Positions 12,067-20,834 of a stretch of DNA of 64,000 nt are shown piece after piece. The notes under the pieces are model-generated. The model did not search any database, had not been told where the DNA came from, and worked only from the letters and a program-made list of their open reading frames with translations. How positions within the stretch are numbered: position 1 is the stretch's first letter; each line of letters begins with the position of its first letter. This DNA comes from Rhodanobacter sp. MP7CTX1 (GTDB taxonomy: Bacteria; Pseudomonadota; Gammaproteobacteria; Xanthomonadales; Rhodanobacteraceae), in the NCBI RefSeq assembly GCF_014205795.1, contig NZ_JACHCN010000001.1:310001-374000 (forward strand), given 5' to 3'. The translations under genes were made by a program, and so were the position numbers.

Positions 12067-12279
12067 ATGAAAACACCGCACCCTGTGCATACGCTTCGAG
12101 CAAGTCTTGAGGCTTCTCGTCTTAACGCTGTTGAAGCTTTGGCTGCCGCGAAAGGTTCACCCACCCCCGATGCATTGCGAGAACTCGCTACCCTCCAGGC
12201 AGCGTTAACTGCCGTGCAGCAGGAAATAGACATTCATGGCGTAAAGCTGGGATGGGGCGGTGGAGATGAGCTGAAGTAG
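12067..12279 (+). CDS. Small hypothetical protein, 70 aa
   Basis: An unrecognised small protein. The start is supported by a strong AAGGAG about 7 bases before the ATG at 12067. The protein is largely helical (Ala, Leu, Glu-rich between residues 10 and 55, including LRELATLQAALTAVQQEID) and ends with a glycine-rich VKLGWGGGDELK tail. It has no cysteines, signal peptide or membrane segment. It is divergent from the Crp/Fnr regulator across a 350-bp gap containing the 14-G tract, so it may be a target of that regulator. No function can be assigned. Confidence 0.6.
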   Translation: MKTPHPVHTLRASLEASRLNAVEALAAAKGSPTPDALRELATLQAALTAVQQEIDIHGVKLGWGGGDELK

Positions 12280-12434
12280 CGGCATGTGTTTCTCATTCGG
12301 GGCGAACCGACGCTGGGTCGTAGATAACGAACTGGTCCGGATTCGAATTTTCGCGCGGAGCGACTTTGATATTTGCTCCCAGATCGAGCTGGGCTTGTCA
12401 GACTGTGGCGTCCACAGGCGCGGGAGCGATCGCG

Positions 12435-13250
12435 TCAGGTGATCCCGAGACGACGAAACACTGGAACCTTCACCGAGTCCAGGATGACGGCGAAAACGCA
12501 GGCAGCGACGAGCGTGCCAACGACCATCGAGACGGGGAGGGGCTTCATGGTGATTCCCGCGATGGCCAATGTCGAGGCCATCAAGACATCGCCAACGGAT
12601 GATGCAATGAGCCATGAACTCGGACGGGTTGACCACAAGCGCCGACGTTCGCGATTGGTATAAGTCGTCGCCTGATTGCCGAATACGATCACGACGAACG
12701 TCAGCGTCCGCAGCGTGTCCATGTCGAAGTGCCTGGGATACAGGCCAAAGGCCAGAGTGGATGCGCAAAAGACCAACTCGTCGATACCCATGCTGACGCC
12801 GGCAATCGTCAGCTGGCCGATCTTCCACGCGTTTGGCGTGGGTGACGGTCGCACGTTTTTGGTCGTCAGTGACATGCCGAGAAAGTCACCGGTGATCATG
12901 ATGAGCACCATGGGCATGGGCGTGAGGATCGCATGTCCGGTCATGATCAGGCCAACGGCCAGGAACAGCACCTGCACGATCTTCTTTGTAATGGAGTTCA
13001 GCGTGTAGGTCAGGATGCGCTGGAAGATTACGCGGCCTTCCTTGACCGAGGCGACGATCCCAGCGAGGCCCGATTTGGTCAGCACCATTCCGGCAGCCGA
13101 TTTGGCGACATCGGTTGCCGTCGAAACAGCGATGCCGATCTGCGCCTGGCGCAGCGCGGGCGCGTCGTTGGCACCGTCACCGCACATGCCGACGATATGT
13201 CCGCCCTTCTGGAATGCCTTGACGAGTTTGTACTTGTCCCCGAAGCCGAG
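12435..13250 (-). pseudogene. P-type cation ATPase (P3A, proton-pump type), C-terminal remnant
   Basis: About 270 residues match the second half of plasma-membrane-type P3A ATPases. They include the hinge motif MCGDGANDAPALRQAQIGIAV and the membrane region with LMTGHAIL-like, MVLIMITGDFLGMSLTT and FVVIVFGNQATTYTNRERRRLW segments. The phosphorylation motif DKTGT, the nucleotide-binding domain and the first membrane helices are all missing. Recognisable homology starts near 13250, where the sequence runs directly into the antisense of a PRC-barrel gene. The frame remains open upstream to 13499, but that part translates antisense PRC sequence. It cannot be a working pump. Confidence 0.85.
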
Positions 13251-13284
13251 CGCGATCAACGGCGGATGCTTGAGGTCGGCTCGG

Positions 13285-13559
13285 ACCTGCAAGATGATCC
13301 CAATCTGCGTAGCTGCAAGGCTGTGGTGAACTTCCACATCGACGCGATCGATGGCGATATCGGCCACGTGCGCGGCATGCTCGTTGATGAGGAAAGTTGG
13401 GCCATCCGATACATGGTCGTGCAGACCAACAATGGGTGGGCCGACCATCAAGTACTCATCGAGCCGCGATCGATCCTGGAAGTGAGTTGGCTCGACCACA
13501 CTGTCACGGTCGACCTGACCCGGCAGGCAGTGAAGGATGCGCCACCGTACGATGATTAG
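13285..13559 (+). pseudogene. PRC-barrel domain protein, C-terminal remnant
   Basis: Roughly 90 residues resemble the second PRC-barrel of two-domain PRC proteins. They run from DDPNLRSCKAVVNFHI, through IDGDIGHVRGMLVDEESW and IRYMVV, to the typical end VDLTRQAVKDAPPYDD. The N-terminal half and start codon are missing. Upstream of about 13285 the frame continues only as antisense of the P-type ATPase remnant. Two-domain PRC proteins commonly accompany stress and energy islands like this one. The remnant has no visible start or ribosome-binding site, so it is probably not expressed as a normal protein. Confidence 0.75.
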
Positions 13560-13608
13560 TCAGCTGCCTATCCGTCATGCTCGCGGGTAGTACCCTGGAT
13601 AAGTTGGT

Positions 13609-14334
13609 CTACGCCAAAAGCTTCGCGTAGTCTTCGATTAAGGCGTCATAGCATTCGCATGCGGTAGCCTCAAGTCCCTTTCGGTCGAGGATATGTATCT
13701 CGCCCCGGGTATAGCGGATAAGCTTTCTTCGCCTAAATGCGCCGGCAGCGACACTTATGCCGCTTCGGCGTACCCCGAGCATATTGGCGAGTTGCTCATG
13801 AGTGAGATGGAAGTGGTCAGCATGGGCTCGGTCGTGCGTCATCAGCAGCCAGCGTGCCAATCGTGGCTCGATCTCGTGGAAATGGGTGCATACGGCGAGT
13901 TGCGACAGTTGTGCCATCAGCACGTACAGGTAGCGTTGAAGTGCCTGACGCAGTGCTGGACTGCGGTGCAATTGCCGCCGTAACTGCACGGATGTCATCC
14001 GTAACAGGACCCCTGCACCGCGTACCACCGCGCGCAGAGGAATCGTGGAAATCCCCAGCACCAGCGTTCCGCCGAGCATACCCTCGTTGCCAATCAATCC
14101 CATTTCCAGTGGCTGATGATCCTGCGGCGTGGTTACCAGCGAGATAAATCCTGTGAGCGGAAAGTAGACGTATCGAAGAGACTGATCGGATTCGCACAGA
14201 ATGTCACCGACATCCTGTTCCACCAGCTCGCAGTGTTCCAGCATCCATTGGCGCTCCCTGCGCGGGAGGCCCTCGATCAGGCGATTGACGACACGCGCTG
14301 GTGCTGTGGCTGCCAAGAATGGATCCTGCGGCAT
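13609..14334 (-). CDS. Crp/Fnr-family transcriptional regulator
   Basis: A 241-residue regulator with a beta-roll sensor domain (about residues 20-125, with LIGNEGMLGGTLVLG) and a winged helix near the C-terminus (about 160-225, LANMLGVRRSGISVAAGAF). It is a paralogue of the regulator at 10997-11716, sharing the GNEGM block, the LANMLGVRR helix and the ending with LDRKGLEATACECY. No Fe-S cysteine cluster is present at the N-terminus. It lies next to the truncated PRC-barrel gene and is divergently oriented to nothing nearby. Its ligand is unknown. Confidence 0.85.
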   Translation of the reverse strand: MPQDPFLAATAPARVVNRLIEGLPRRERQWMLEHCELVEQDVGDILCESDQSLRYVYFPLTGFISLVTTPQDHQPLEMGLIGNEGMLGGTLVLGISTIPLRAVVRGAGVLLRMTSVQLRRQLHRSPALRQALQRYLYVLMAQLSQLAVCTHFHEIEPRLARWLLMTHDRAHADHFHLTHEQLANMLGVRRSGISVAAGAFRRRKLIRYTRGEIHILDRKGLEATACECYDALIEDYAKLLA

Positions 14335-14443
14335 GAGTAGCGCCGAGCATGGCTCACGAGCGGCGCGTGTTCCCGATGCGACAGTGTGAGCGACGTCTGC
14401 TCGATGGTCTGTTCGCTAAGACACTTATGCAGACCAATAACGA

Positions 14444-15427
14444 TCAGGGCACCAAGACGGCAGCGCCCTCAAACTTGCCAGCACGAAGGTCGGCGAGCGC
14501 CTGGTTTGCCTGCGTCAGCTGGTAGGTCGTTGTCGTAGTCACAATGCCGATGTCCGGCACCAATCGCAAAAAATCGAGTCCATCCTGCCGCGTGAGATTG
14601 GCGACCGACAGGAGTTGGCGCTCTTCCCACAGCAGTCCATACGGGAAGCTCGGGATGTCGCTCATATGAATGCCGGCACAGACGACGCGGCCGCCTTTAC
14701 GTACCGCTTTCAAGGCAAGCGGGACGAGATCGCCAGCGGTTGCAAAGATAATCGCGGTGTCGAGCGGTTCGGGCGGCATCTCATCGGATCCACCGGCCCA
14801 TGTCGCGCCGAGACGTCGGGCAAAGGCTTGAGTGGCTATATCTCCTGGACGCGTGAACGCGAGCACCGATCGCCCTTCCCATCGCGCGACCTGGGCCAGA
14901 ATGTGGGCTGCGGCGCCGAAGCCGTAGAGCCCCAGTCTCTTTCCGTCACCAGCGATCATCAGTGACCGCCAACCGATGAGGCCAGCGCAAAGTAGTGGAG
15001 CGAGCGACACATCACTGCCCAACTCGCCGAGTGGGAACGCATAGCGTGCATCGGCGATCGTTGAGGTCGCAAACCCACCGTCGCGCGTATAGCCCGTGAA
15101 GAGAGGTCGGTCACAAAGATTTTCGCGGGCGGCCATGCAGTAGGGACAGACTCCGCAGGTGTGCCCCAGCCAGGGGATGCCCACACGCTCGCCGACCCGA
15201 AGCCCTTCAACACCGGGTCCAAGCATGTCGATCCGACCGACGATTTCATGGCCTGGGATGATCGGCACTTGTGGATTGGGCAGCTCGCCATCGAGCAAGT
15301 GCAAGTCGGTGCGGCACACGCCGCAGGCAAGCACATGAACGCGGATCTCACCTTTTCCTGGGGACCGATCAGGAAGCTCAGTCCACTCCAGCGGCTGACC
15401 CAGCATCTTCAGCACCATCGCATGCAT
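14444..15427 (-). CDS. Zinc-dependent alcohol dehydrogenase family protein
   Basis: A medium-chain dehydrogenase of 327 aa. Catalytic zinc ligands are in ACGVCRTDLHLL and IIPGHEIVG, and the four-cysteine structural zinc lobe in CGVCPYCMAARENLC. The Rossmann segment GLYGFGAAAHILAQVA has the GxGxxA-type turn, so it uses NAD(P). It would oxidise an alcohol or reduce an aldehyde in the cytoplasm. The start at 15427 has GGAG six bases upstream; the earlier ATG at 15442 lacks a ribosome-binding site. In an acetyl-phosphate/fermentation module an ethanol or aldehyde role is plausible but not shown. Confidence 0.88.
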   Translation of the reverse strand: MHAMVLKMLGQPLEWTELPDRSPGKGEIRVHVLACGVCRTDLHLLDGELPNPQVPIIPGHEIVGRIDMLGPGVEGLRVGERVGIPWLGHTCGVCPYCMAARENLCDRPLFTGYTRDGGFATSTIADARYAFPLGELGSDVSLAPLLCAGLIGWRSLMIAGDGKRLGLYGFGAAAHILAQVARWEGRSVLAFTRPGDIATQAFARRLGATWAGGSDEMPPEPLDTAIIFATAGDLVPLALKAVRKGGRVVCAGIHMSDIPSFPYGLLWEERQLLSVANLTRQDGLDFLRLVPDIGIVTTTTTYQLTQANQALADLRAGKFEGAAVLVP

Positions 15428-15442
15428 GGTCGTCTCCGTCAT

Positions 15443-15981
15443 TCTGGCAGGTGCCCCTGCTGCTACGTTGCTTCAGTTTCATCAGAGTGTCTGTTCGATA
15501 CAGCACACAGAGAACACGTCACATATCGCACTGCGAACGTCGTCGATTTAGCGTTTGTACAATCCAGTTCTGCGTGCGATAGCGCACAGACGCACGCTTC
15601 GCAGCACGCGCACTGTATTGATATAACTATGAGCATGATGGCCTGCCAACGCGGCGGCCGGTGCGAATTTCGCAGTTATGGCCTGAGTGTTCACGAGCGT
15701 GCCGACACCTATCTCCATGTCATCGGCTCGCAAGGAATAAGAAAGGAAATCCCTCAGCTTGGCCTCGCCCCGGTGCTGTTCCGCACACTGCATGCCGCGG
15801 CCCTTTCATGTCATCCAGTGCTGTCGCCTCAATGAGTGATCTTGAAAACTCAAATCCGCGGCAGCCATTTCAGGCCATGGGATCGCTGAGAAATGCGGCG
15901 GGCGAGGTGATGATCATATGTACGATTATTTCAAGGAGTATCACATGACGGAACTCAAGGACGTCACTGGGAGGCGCGCCC
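15443..15981. other. Intergenic region without a supported gene
   Basis: About 540 bp between the divergent alcohol dehydrogenase and oleate hydratase genes, so promoters for both must lie here. Several short open frames exist (for example 15629-15835 and 15832-15948 on the plus strand), but none has family features or a convincing ribosome-binding site. A 25-codon frame starting at 15918 (MYDYFKEYH...) overlaps the oleate hydratase start and could be a leader peptide, without further support. Confidence 0.4.
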
Positions 15982-17616
15982 ATGAATCGCCGTGAAAAGG
16001 CTGCTGGAAATCCTCCCGACCCGGCACATGAAGGTGAAAGTCGAGATGCGGCGAAGGTCTATCTAATCGGTGGCGGCACCGCGTCGCTAGCGGCGGCGGC
16101 CTTCATGATTCGTGACGGCAACATGCTTGGTCAGAACATCACCATTCTTGAGGAGCTGGACAAACTTGGTGGCAGCCTTGACGGTGCGGGCTCGCCTGAG
16201 CAGGGCTATGTTCTGCGCGGCGGACGAATGATCGAAAGCAAGTATCTGTGCACTTACGATTTGTTTTCCTCAATTCCCACCCTGGACGCCAGCAAGACCG
16301 TCACCCAGGAGATCTTCGGCTGGAATGAGACGATGAAGACCTGCTCCAAGTCGCGGCTGGTTCGCGATGGCCATAGGCAGACCGCGCCTGAATTCGGTCT
16401 CAGTGAGCTGCACATCCTGACCATCGAACGTTTGGCCGTTGAACCTGAGGCGATGCTGGGTAATGCCAGCATCGCCGATCAGTTCGATGCAAGCTTCTTC
16501 AAAACCAATTTCTGGCTCATGTGGTGCACGACATTCGCCTTTCAGCCGTGGCACAGCGCGGTCGAGTTCAAGCGCTATCTGGTGCGCTTTTCTCACATGG
16601 TGGCTGGCTTCAGTCAGTTGAAGGGCATTATGCGTACGGTCTTCAATCAGTACGACTCGATGGTCCGGCCGCTGCACAAATGGCTCGAGCAACGAGGCGT
16701 CAAGTTCGAGCTCAACACCCGTGTCACTGATCTCGGATTACTGCAGGAAAATGGTGAGAAGTTTGTGGCCGAGATCGTTTATGCGCGGGCAGGGAAGACC
16801 GGCGAGATCGCAGTCGGTGTCAACGATTTTGTTCTCGTTACCTTGGGTTCAATGACTGAAGCATCCAGCCTCGGCAGCATGGATTGCGCACCCGTGCTCA
16901 ACGGCAAGGCCGACGGTGGCGCCTGGACACTTTGGAAAAATCTCGCCGAGAACGGCTCTGAATTCGGTAGTCCATCGACATTTTCCGACCATATCGACGA
17001 GTCCAAATGGGTTTCATTCACCACCACCTTGCGCGATCCCACTTTTCTACGGATTGTGCGCGACCTTACCGGCAACGTGCCGGGGGAGGGTGGTCTGATT
17101 ACCTTTCCCGACTCGAAATGGTTGTTATCAATCGTCATTCCATACCAGCCGCACTTCATTGGCCAGCCTGAGGGAGTCAGTGTGTTTTGGGGCTACGGTC
17201 TGTCAGTTGACACGCCAGGTGACTTCGTCAAAAAGCCAATGTCAGCCTGCAGCGGTCGCGAAATCATGACGGAGCTGCTGGGTCATCTGCATGCCACGGC
17301 GGATACGCCTGGAATTCTGGAGAGCTGTATCTGCATACCCTGCATGATGCCGTTTATCACCAGCCAGTTCCTTCGTCGTGAGCGAGGTGATCGACCACAG
17401 GTCGTTCCCCAAGGCACGAGAAATTTCGCCGCCATCGGTCAGTTTTGCGAGTTGCCTGATGATGTCGTGTTCACTGTCGAATATTCGATCCGCTCTGCGC
17501 AAACGGCGGTTTACGCACTTCTTAAGCTGAAGTGTGAGCCGCCCAGCGTTTACAAAGGAAAATTCGATCCACGAGTCCTTGGCGACGCCATCATGGCCTT
17601 GCACGGACAGAGATAG
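15982..17616 (+). CDS. ohyA: Oleate hydratase
   Basis: A 544-residue FAD protein with the N-terminal dinucleotide motif GGGTASLAAAAFMIRD (residues about 30-45). Family blocks include GGSLDGAG, GGRMIESKY, FQPWHSAVEFKRYL and the C-terminal CICIPCMMPFITSQF. Oleate hydratases add water to the cis-9 double bond of unsaturated fatty acids to give 10-hydroxy fatty acids, often to detoxify or modify host or environmental fatty acids. The ATG at 15982 follows GGGAGG by about 9 bases. It is monocistronic as far as visible. No fatty-acid-responsive regulator of the usual TetR type is adjacent. Confidence 0.95.
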   Translation: MNRREKAAGNPPDPAHEGESRDAAKVYLIGGGTASLAAAAFMIRDGNMLGQNITILEELDKLGGSLDGAGSPEQGYVLRGGRMIESKYLCTYDLFSSIPTLDASKTVTQEIFGWNETMKTCSKSRLVRDGHRQTAPEFGLSELHILTIERLAVEPEAMLGNASIADQFDASFFKTNFWLMWCTTFAFQPWHSAVEFKRYLVRFSHMVAGFSQLKGIMRTVFNQYDSMVRPLHKWLEQRGVKFELNTRVTDLGLLQENGEKFVAEIVYARAGKTGEIAVGVNDFVLVTLGSMTEASSLGSMDCAPVLNGKADGGAWTLWKNLAENGSEFGSPSTFSDHIDESKWVSFTTTLRDPTFLRIVRDLTGNVPGEGGLITFPDSKWLLSIVIPYQPHFIGQPEGVSVFWGYGLSVDTPGDFVKKPMSACSGREIMTELLGHLHATADTPGILESCICIPCMMPFITSQFLRRERGDRPQVVPQGTRNFAAIGQFCELPDDVVFTVEYSIRSAQTAVYALLKLKCEPPSVYKGKFDPRVLGDAIMALHGQR

Positions 17617-18157
17617 GCCGCAGGGCGCTGAAGTGCTTCGTTTTGGGTATGTATTTTGGTACAAGTGGAAATTTTTTGTCGGCTATCTTCTTGTAAATCA
17701 ATTGAATAGCATTGGTGCAGGGTCTCCTCTGGCACCAACATCGTTTCGGGACCTCATAACCTGAAGCACACTGAAACCCGCGAATGCGATTTTTTTGTGC
17801 GCGGTTTTCTTGTGGTCATCCTATTTCCGACCGTGGGAATCAGGAGTCGGAGCGCAAACGCAGGTTTTAGAGTAGTAACCGACCGCCGGATTGCCGATAG
17901 GGTGATTTAACTGCCTCGATTCCCTTTTTGTACTTCCATGCGGCCAAGGATGCAGCGCGTGGGCGTGCCTTCACGCTCGCTCTGTTCGCCGACATTTCAT
18001 GCGCGACGCATTGCCACCTCGTTGTGCTCGGGTGCCGTGAGCCTGATTTCGACCCAAACCGATCTTAGGACTTCCCCGACAGCTGACATCGGGGTGAACT
18101 GCCGCTTTTCAGTGTCCCGGCATGACGCCAAAGCTCGAGGCGATGCGCGGCACCGAA
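17617..18157. other. Intergenic region with a dispersed repeat
   Basis: About 540 bp downstream of oleate hydratase and at the 3' end of the convergent DUF4157 gene. It holds a 48-bp element (17753-17800) that recurs at 40413-40462. An 80-codon open frame at 17938-18180 on the plus strand has a basic, low-complexity translation and overlaps the end of the DUF4157 gene, so it is not called. Confidence 0.5.
17753..17800 (+). repeat. Dispersed repeat, copy 1
   Basis: This element begins CTCATAACCTGAAGCACAC, continues with GAAACCCGCG and ends with a T run and TTGTGC. The copy at 40413 matches 24 of the first 28 positions and again over the T-rich end. Each copy can pair GCACA with TGTGC around an A-rich to T-rich interior. 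The start also resembles the anticodon arm of methionine tRNAs (CTCATAACC), but no complete cloverleaf can be built. Confidence 0.5.
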
Positions 18158-19615
18158 TCAGGGTTTCGACTTCGATTTAGGAACCGGCGCAGGTATATCG
18201 CTCAGCGGCTCTGAAACCCAGCCGCGCTCGCCAATGTGCTTGCCGCTTGCAATGATGACGTTTTGCCATTCCGCATTTTTCGGATCCTTGACTTCGGTGA
18301 CTTGGACCTCAGTGTTGATGTCCAGATAAAAACTGCCGCTCGCCTTCGGCTTTGCAGGATCCAGCACGACCCGCGTTTGCTTCGTCGTGAACTTCACGTC
18401 GACCGTGGGCAGGTGCTCGGTCGATTCATTTCCCGAAGTCTTTGAAGCATCCCAGAGACCTGCTATCGCCTTGAACTGCGTCCCGCCAGGTAGCGGTGAC
18501 GTTGTCGCCGTCATTTCGATCTTTGTCGGCGACTTTTTTTCGGCACGCGTCCACCCCCATCGAACTGCGCCATAGAACGCACCCGCCTGTCTTCCTTTAG
18601 TCGCGACCGCAGAAGTAGTTGCCGTCATTTCGGCGGAATCGCTGTCCCAGATCTGGAACCCAGGGGTATCGATCATCTCGGCATCGCAGGTCGTTTCGGT
18701 CTTCTTATCCGAAAAGTGCGCCCCCGGTTGTTGCGTAACAAAGGGGCTTTTCTCGGTGCGGAAGCTATCGATGTGCAAACCTTCGCCAAGGTCGCCAAGC
18801 GAAATAGATCGCGACTCTTCGGTTTTTCCTATGAAGAACGGCTGATCGTTGCGAAACGATGTTATGGCTTGAACAAAGGCAATCTCCTGGGCATCTACTA
18901 CCTTTTTGTCCGGCGAAAACTTCAAGTGCAGCAAGGCGCCGGACCTCACGATCTTCTCTTTCCGGCCAGCGTCGGGCCCAGGCTGCTGCGCCCCTTCCTG
19001 GAAGGTCTCCGTGTAACCTTTCTCGCCTACATCAAAATCGCCACCCCACGTGTGAATCGGCGTTCGTCGAAGTGCATCGCTGGCGTCGCGCGCGACCGTT
19101 GGTGGCGTATTCATTCCCTGGTTTGATAGTGCCTGCCAGGCTGCGTGATCCGCTTGCTGCTCGGTTCGATCATCGATACGGCCGACGCTTCTAACGTCAC
19201 GTGAGCCATCTTGCTGCTGCATCGTGTGGGCAAGCTCATGGGCCAGCAACGATTGCCCAGCTGCGCTCGTCGGATGAAACTGACCTTGGTTGAACACGAT
19301 GTCATTGCCGATGGTGTACGCGCGCGCTTGAAGTGATTGAGCAGTACTCGACGCCGATGAATCGGTGTGAACTCTGACCTTGCTAAAGTCCCAACCGAAT
19401 CGCGGCTCCATGAATGCTCGCGTCGATGCGTCAAGCGGCTTCGATGATGAATCAACACCGGTCTTCACCGCAGTTGACACGGCATTCGAGCCTTGAAGTC
19501 GCGGCCGATCCGCCGCCGCCGAGTGGCTCGCGCGGGCGGGTCGAACCACGCTTCGCGCATCGTTCGACACCAGCGGGCCCGGCGGGCCTCGTCGCGCAGA
19601 ACAGAAAAGTCGCAT
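18158..19615 (-). CDS. DUF4157 (eCIS core) domain protein with unknown C-terminal region
   Basis: A 485-residue protein. Residues about 58-137 form a DUF4157 domain: MEPRFGWDFSKVRVHTD, then ARAYTIGNDIVFNQGQF, then the zincin-like LLAHELAHTMQQ (HELAH at 126-130). DUF4157 proteins are typically loaded cargo or processing modules linked to extracellular contractile injection systems, but also occur alone. The rest (about 150-485) is unrecognised, apart from a Lys/Asp-rich, beta-predicted character and a possible SH3-like end with HIGERGWVSEPL. No signal peptide is seen. GGAGG lies five bases before the ATG. No contractile-system genes occur in the window, so its partner is unknown. Confidence 0.8.
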   Translation of the reverse strand: MRLFCSARRGPPGPLVSNDARSVVRPARASHSAAADRPRLQGSNAVSTAVKTGVDSSSKPLDASTRAFMEPRFGWDFSKVRVHTDSSASSTAQSLQARAYTIGNDIVFNQGQFHPTSAAGQSLLAHELAHTMQQQDGSRDVRSVGRIDDRTEQQADHAAWQALSNQGMNTPPTVARDASDALRRTPIHTWGGDFDVGEKGYTETFQEGAQQPGPDAGRKEKIVRSGALLHLKFSPDKKVVDAQEIAFVQAITSFRNDQPFFIGKTEESRSISLGDLGEGLHIDSFRTEKSPFVTQQPGAHFSDKKTETTCDAEMIDTPGFQIWDSDSAEMTATTSAVATKGRQAGAFYGAVRWGWTRAEKKSPTKIEMTATTSPLPGGTQFKAIAGLWDASKTSGNESTEHLPTVDVKFTTKQTRVVLDPAKPKASGSFYLDINTEVQVTEVKDPKNAEWQNVIIASGKHIGERGWVSEPLSDIPAPVPKSKSKP

Positions 19616-19689
19616 TGGCGCCTCCGAAGGTTAAAGGCACACGTCGTTGAGTATCGAGAGCGTGGCAGCCGGAGTCAATCGGAAGATCG

Positions 19690-19929
19690 ATGCCGAAGGA
19701 TGCTGCGAAAGATGCAGCCCATCGCGACGCAATCAACCATAACGACCCCATGCGGGCGCCTAATCCGCCGAACAAGCATCTGCGCGTCACCCCCGTCGAG
19801 TTGGCACCTAAAGCCTTCGATTACGTGCATCTGGCAGCACCTCAGCTAGACGTGTCGGTGTTGCCGAGCCAGATTGCCGATGCGTTCGGCGTGACCCCCG
19901 CCGCGTTGCTCGATGAGGTCGGAACATGA
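19690..19929 (+). CDS. Small hypothetical protein, 79 aa
   Basis: An unrecognised protein starting 74 bp from, and divergent to, the DUF4157 gene. A GGAAG lies five bases before the ATG. The first half is rich in Lys, Asp, Asn and Pro. The second half (VSVLPSQIADAFGVTPAALLDEVGT) has regular helix character and looks coding. It could be a partner of the DUF4157 protein because of the shared promoter region, but there is no direct evidence. Confidence 0.45.
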   Translation: MPKDAAKDAAHRDAINHNDPMRAPNPPNKHLRVTPVELAPKAFDYVHLAAPQLDVSVLPSQIADAFGVTPAALLDEVGT

Positions 19930-20000
19930 GCGCGCATCCTGATTACAAGCGCTGAAGAGAGCCTTGTCGCAGTGAATCGACATTTAGGTTGCTCTTGCCG

Positions 20001-20282
20001 CTATTGATCCGGACGGCGAAATGGTGACTCCCTCTTCGGTTGCCTAGCCTGTTCACGCGTCGACGGCCAGAAACTCTCGTGCAAGGCGCAGTCCAGTTGG
20101 TCGGCCAGACGATCGAAGCACCGGGCCAGGGCGCTGGGCGAGAGCTGGAGGTGGTCCGCTTCGTCGCTGATGCGCGCAGTGAGGTCGGCCAGTAGCCGGA
20201 TCTCTTCACGTGTATGGCAGAGCCGTTCGTGGGCTGCTTCGGGAAGGTAATAGCACAGCTCAGTAACCTGATTCTTTTCCAT
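20001..20282 (-). CDS. XAC0095-like small protein
   Basis: A 93-residue protein. It starts with MEKNQVTELCYYLPEAAHERL, followed by LADLTARI, an acidic stretch and LARCFDRLADQLDCAL, ending with a Trp-Pro pair (ESFWPSTRE). This layout agrees with the small XAC0095 family known almost only from Xanthomonadales; its function is unknown. A strong AAGGAG lies nine bases before the ATG at 20282. It is useful mainly as a taxonomic hint. Confidence 0.6.
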   Translation of the reverse strand: MEKNQVTELCYYLPEAAHERLCHTREEIRLLADLTARISDEADHLQLSPSALARCFDRLADQLDCALHESFWPSTREQARQPKRESPFRRPDQ

Positions 20283-20530
20283 GGCACATCACTCCTTGTG
20301 AGCTGAACGATCGTCGAAACGAACACTTCTGCGAATACTTTCGGATAGCTAGCGCTCGCAAGCCCTACATATCTGTGCCAATGAGAGACGAGCTCAAAGT
20401 CGCGGACCGACGGCGCCCGCCCCCTTTGTGCAGCCTCACAACCGGTTCAAATAAGTCAACGCCAACGACAGCCATTGAGTAGTCCGCATACAATCATGCA
20501 AGCGTACACACTAAAGGATATGTGTTGTCA

Positions 20531-20740
20531 ATGCCAACCAATTTATTGACAACCGACCTGGACGACTGGGTTAGCCAGTCAGAAGCTGCCCGACTCCGCG
20601 GGACAACCAGGCAGGCCATCGCTCGCTTGGTGGCGCGTGGTCGTATTTCTGTGCTCGCTGTCGGTGGTCGAAAGCTCGTGCGCCGTAGCGAAATCATCGC
20701 GTTTGAAGCCACGCCGGCGGGACGGAAACCGAAGCGATGA
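20531..20740 (+). CDS. Excisionase/MerR-type helix-turn-helix protein
   Basis: A 69-residue protein consisting of a single DNA-binding domain: WVSQSEAARLRGTTRQAIARLVARGRISVLAVGGRKLVRRSEI follows the excisionase-family pattern of helix, turn, recognition helix, wing. It probably acts as a small DNA-binding regulator. No integrase or phage gene is nearby, so the excisionase label describes fold only. The start is uncertain: an AAGGA at 20514-20518 would place best at TTG 20525, with ATG 20531 and GTG 20522 in the same frame. Confidence 0.65.
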   Translation: MPTNLLTTDLDDWVSQSEAARLRGTTRQAIARLVARGRISVLAVGGRKLVRRSEIIAFEATPAGRKPKR

Positions 20741-20834
20741 GCCTGTCTCTGCCCCCTTGTTCACAGACCCAGTGATTGGATTCAAATCTCCAAAATACTG
20801 GGGACCGAGGTCGCCTCGTTTTCCGGCGGCGGGT

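Noticed and set aside
12933..13285. Plus-strand frame continuing upstream of the PRC-barrel remnant
   Set aside because: This part is the reverse complement of the P-type ATPase remnant, so the apparent 208-residue protein is a chimera caused by the deletion.
15446..15470. Sigma-54-like promoter (TGGCAGG ... CTGCTG)
   Set aside because: The GG to GC spacing is 11 rather than 10 and it points away from the gene it would have to serve.
17753..17800. Possible methionine tRNA
   Set aside because: Only the anticodon-arm-like stretch is present; no acceptor stem, D arm or T arm can be folded.
20525..20740. Prophage or integrative element suggested by the excisionase-like gene
   Set aside because: No integrase, attachment-site pair or phage gene is visible nearby.
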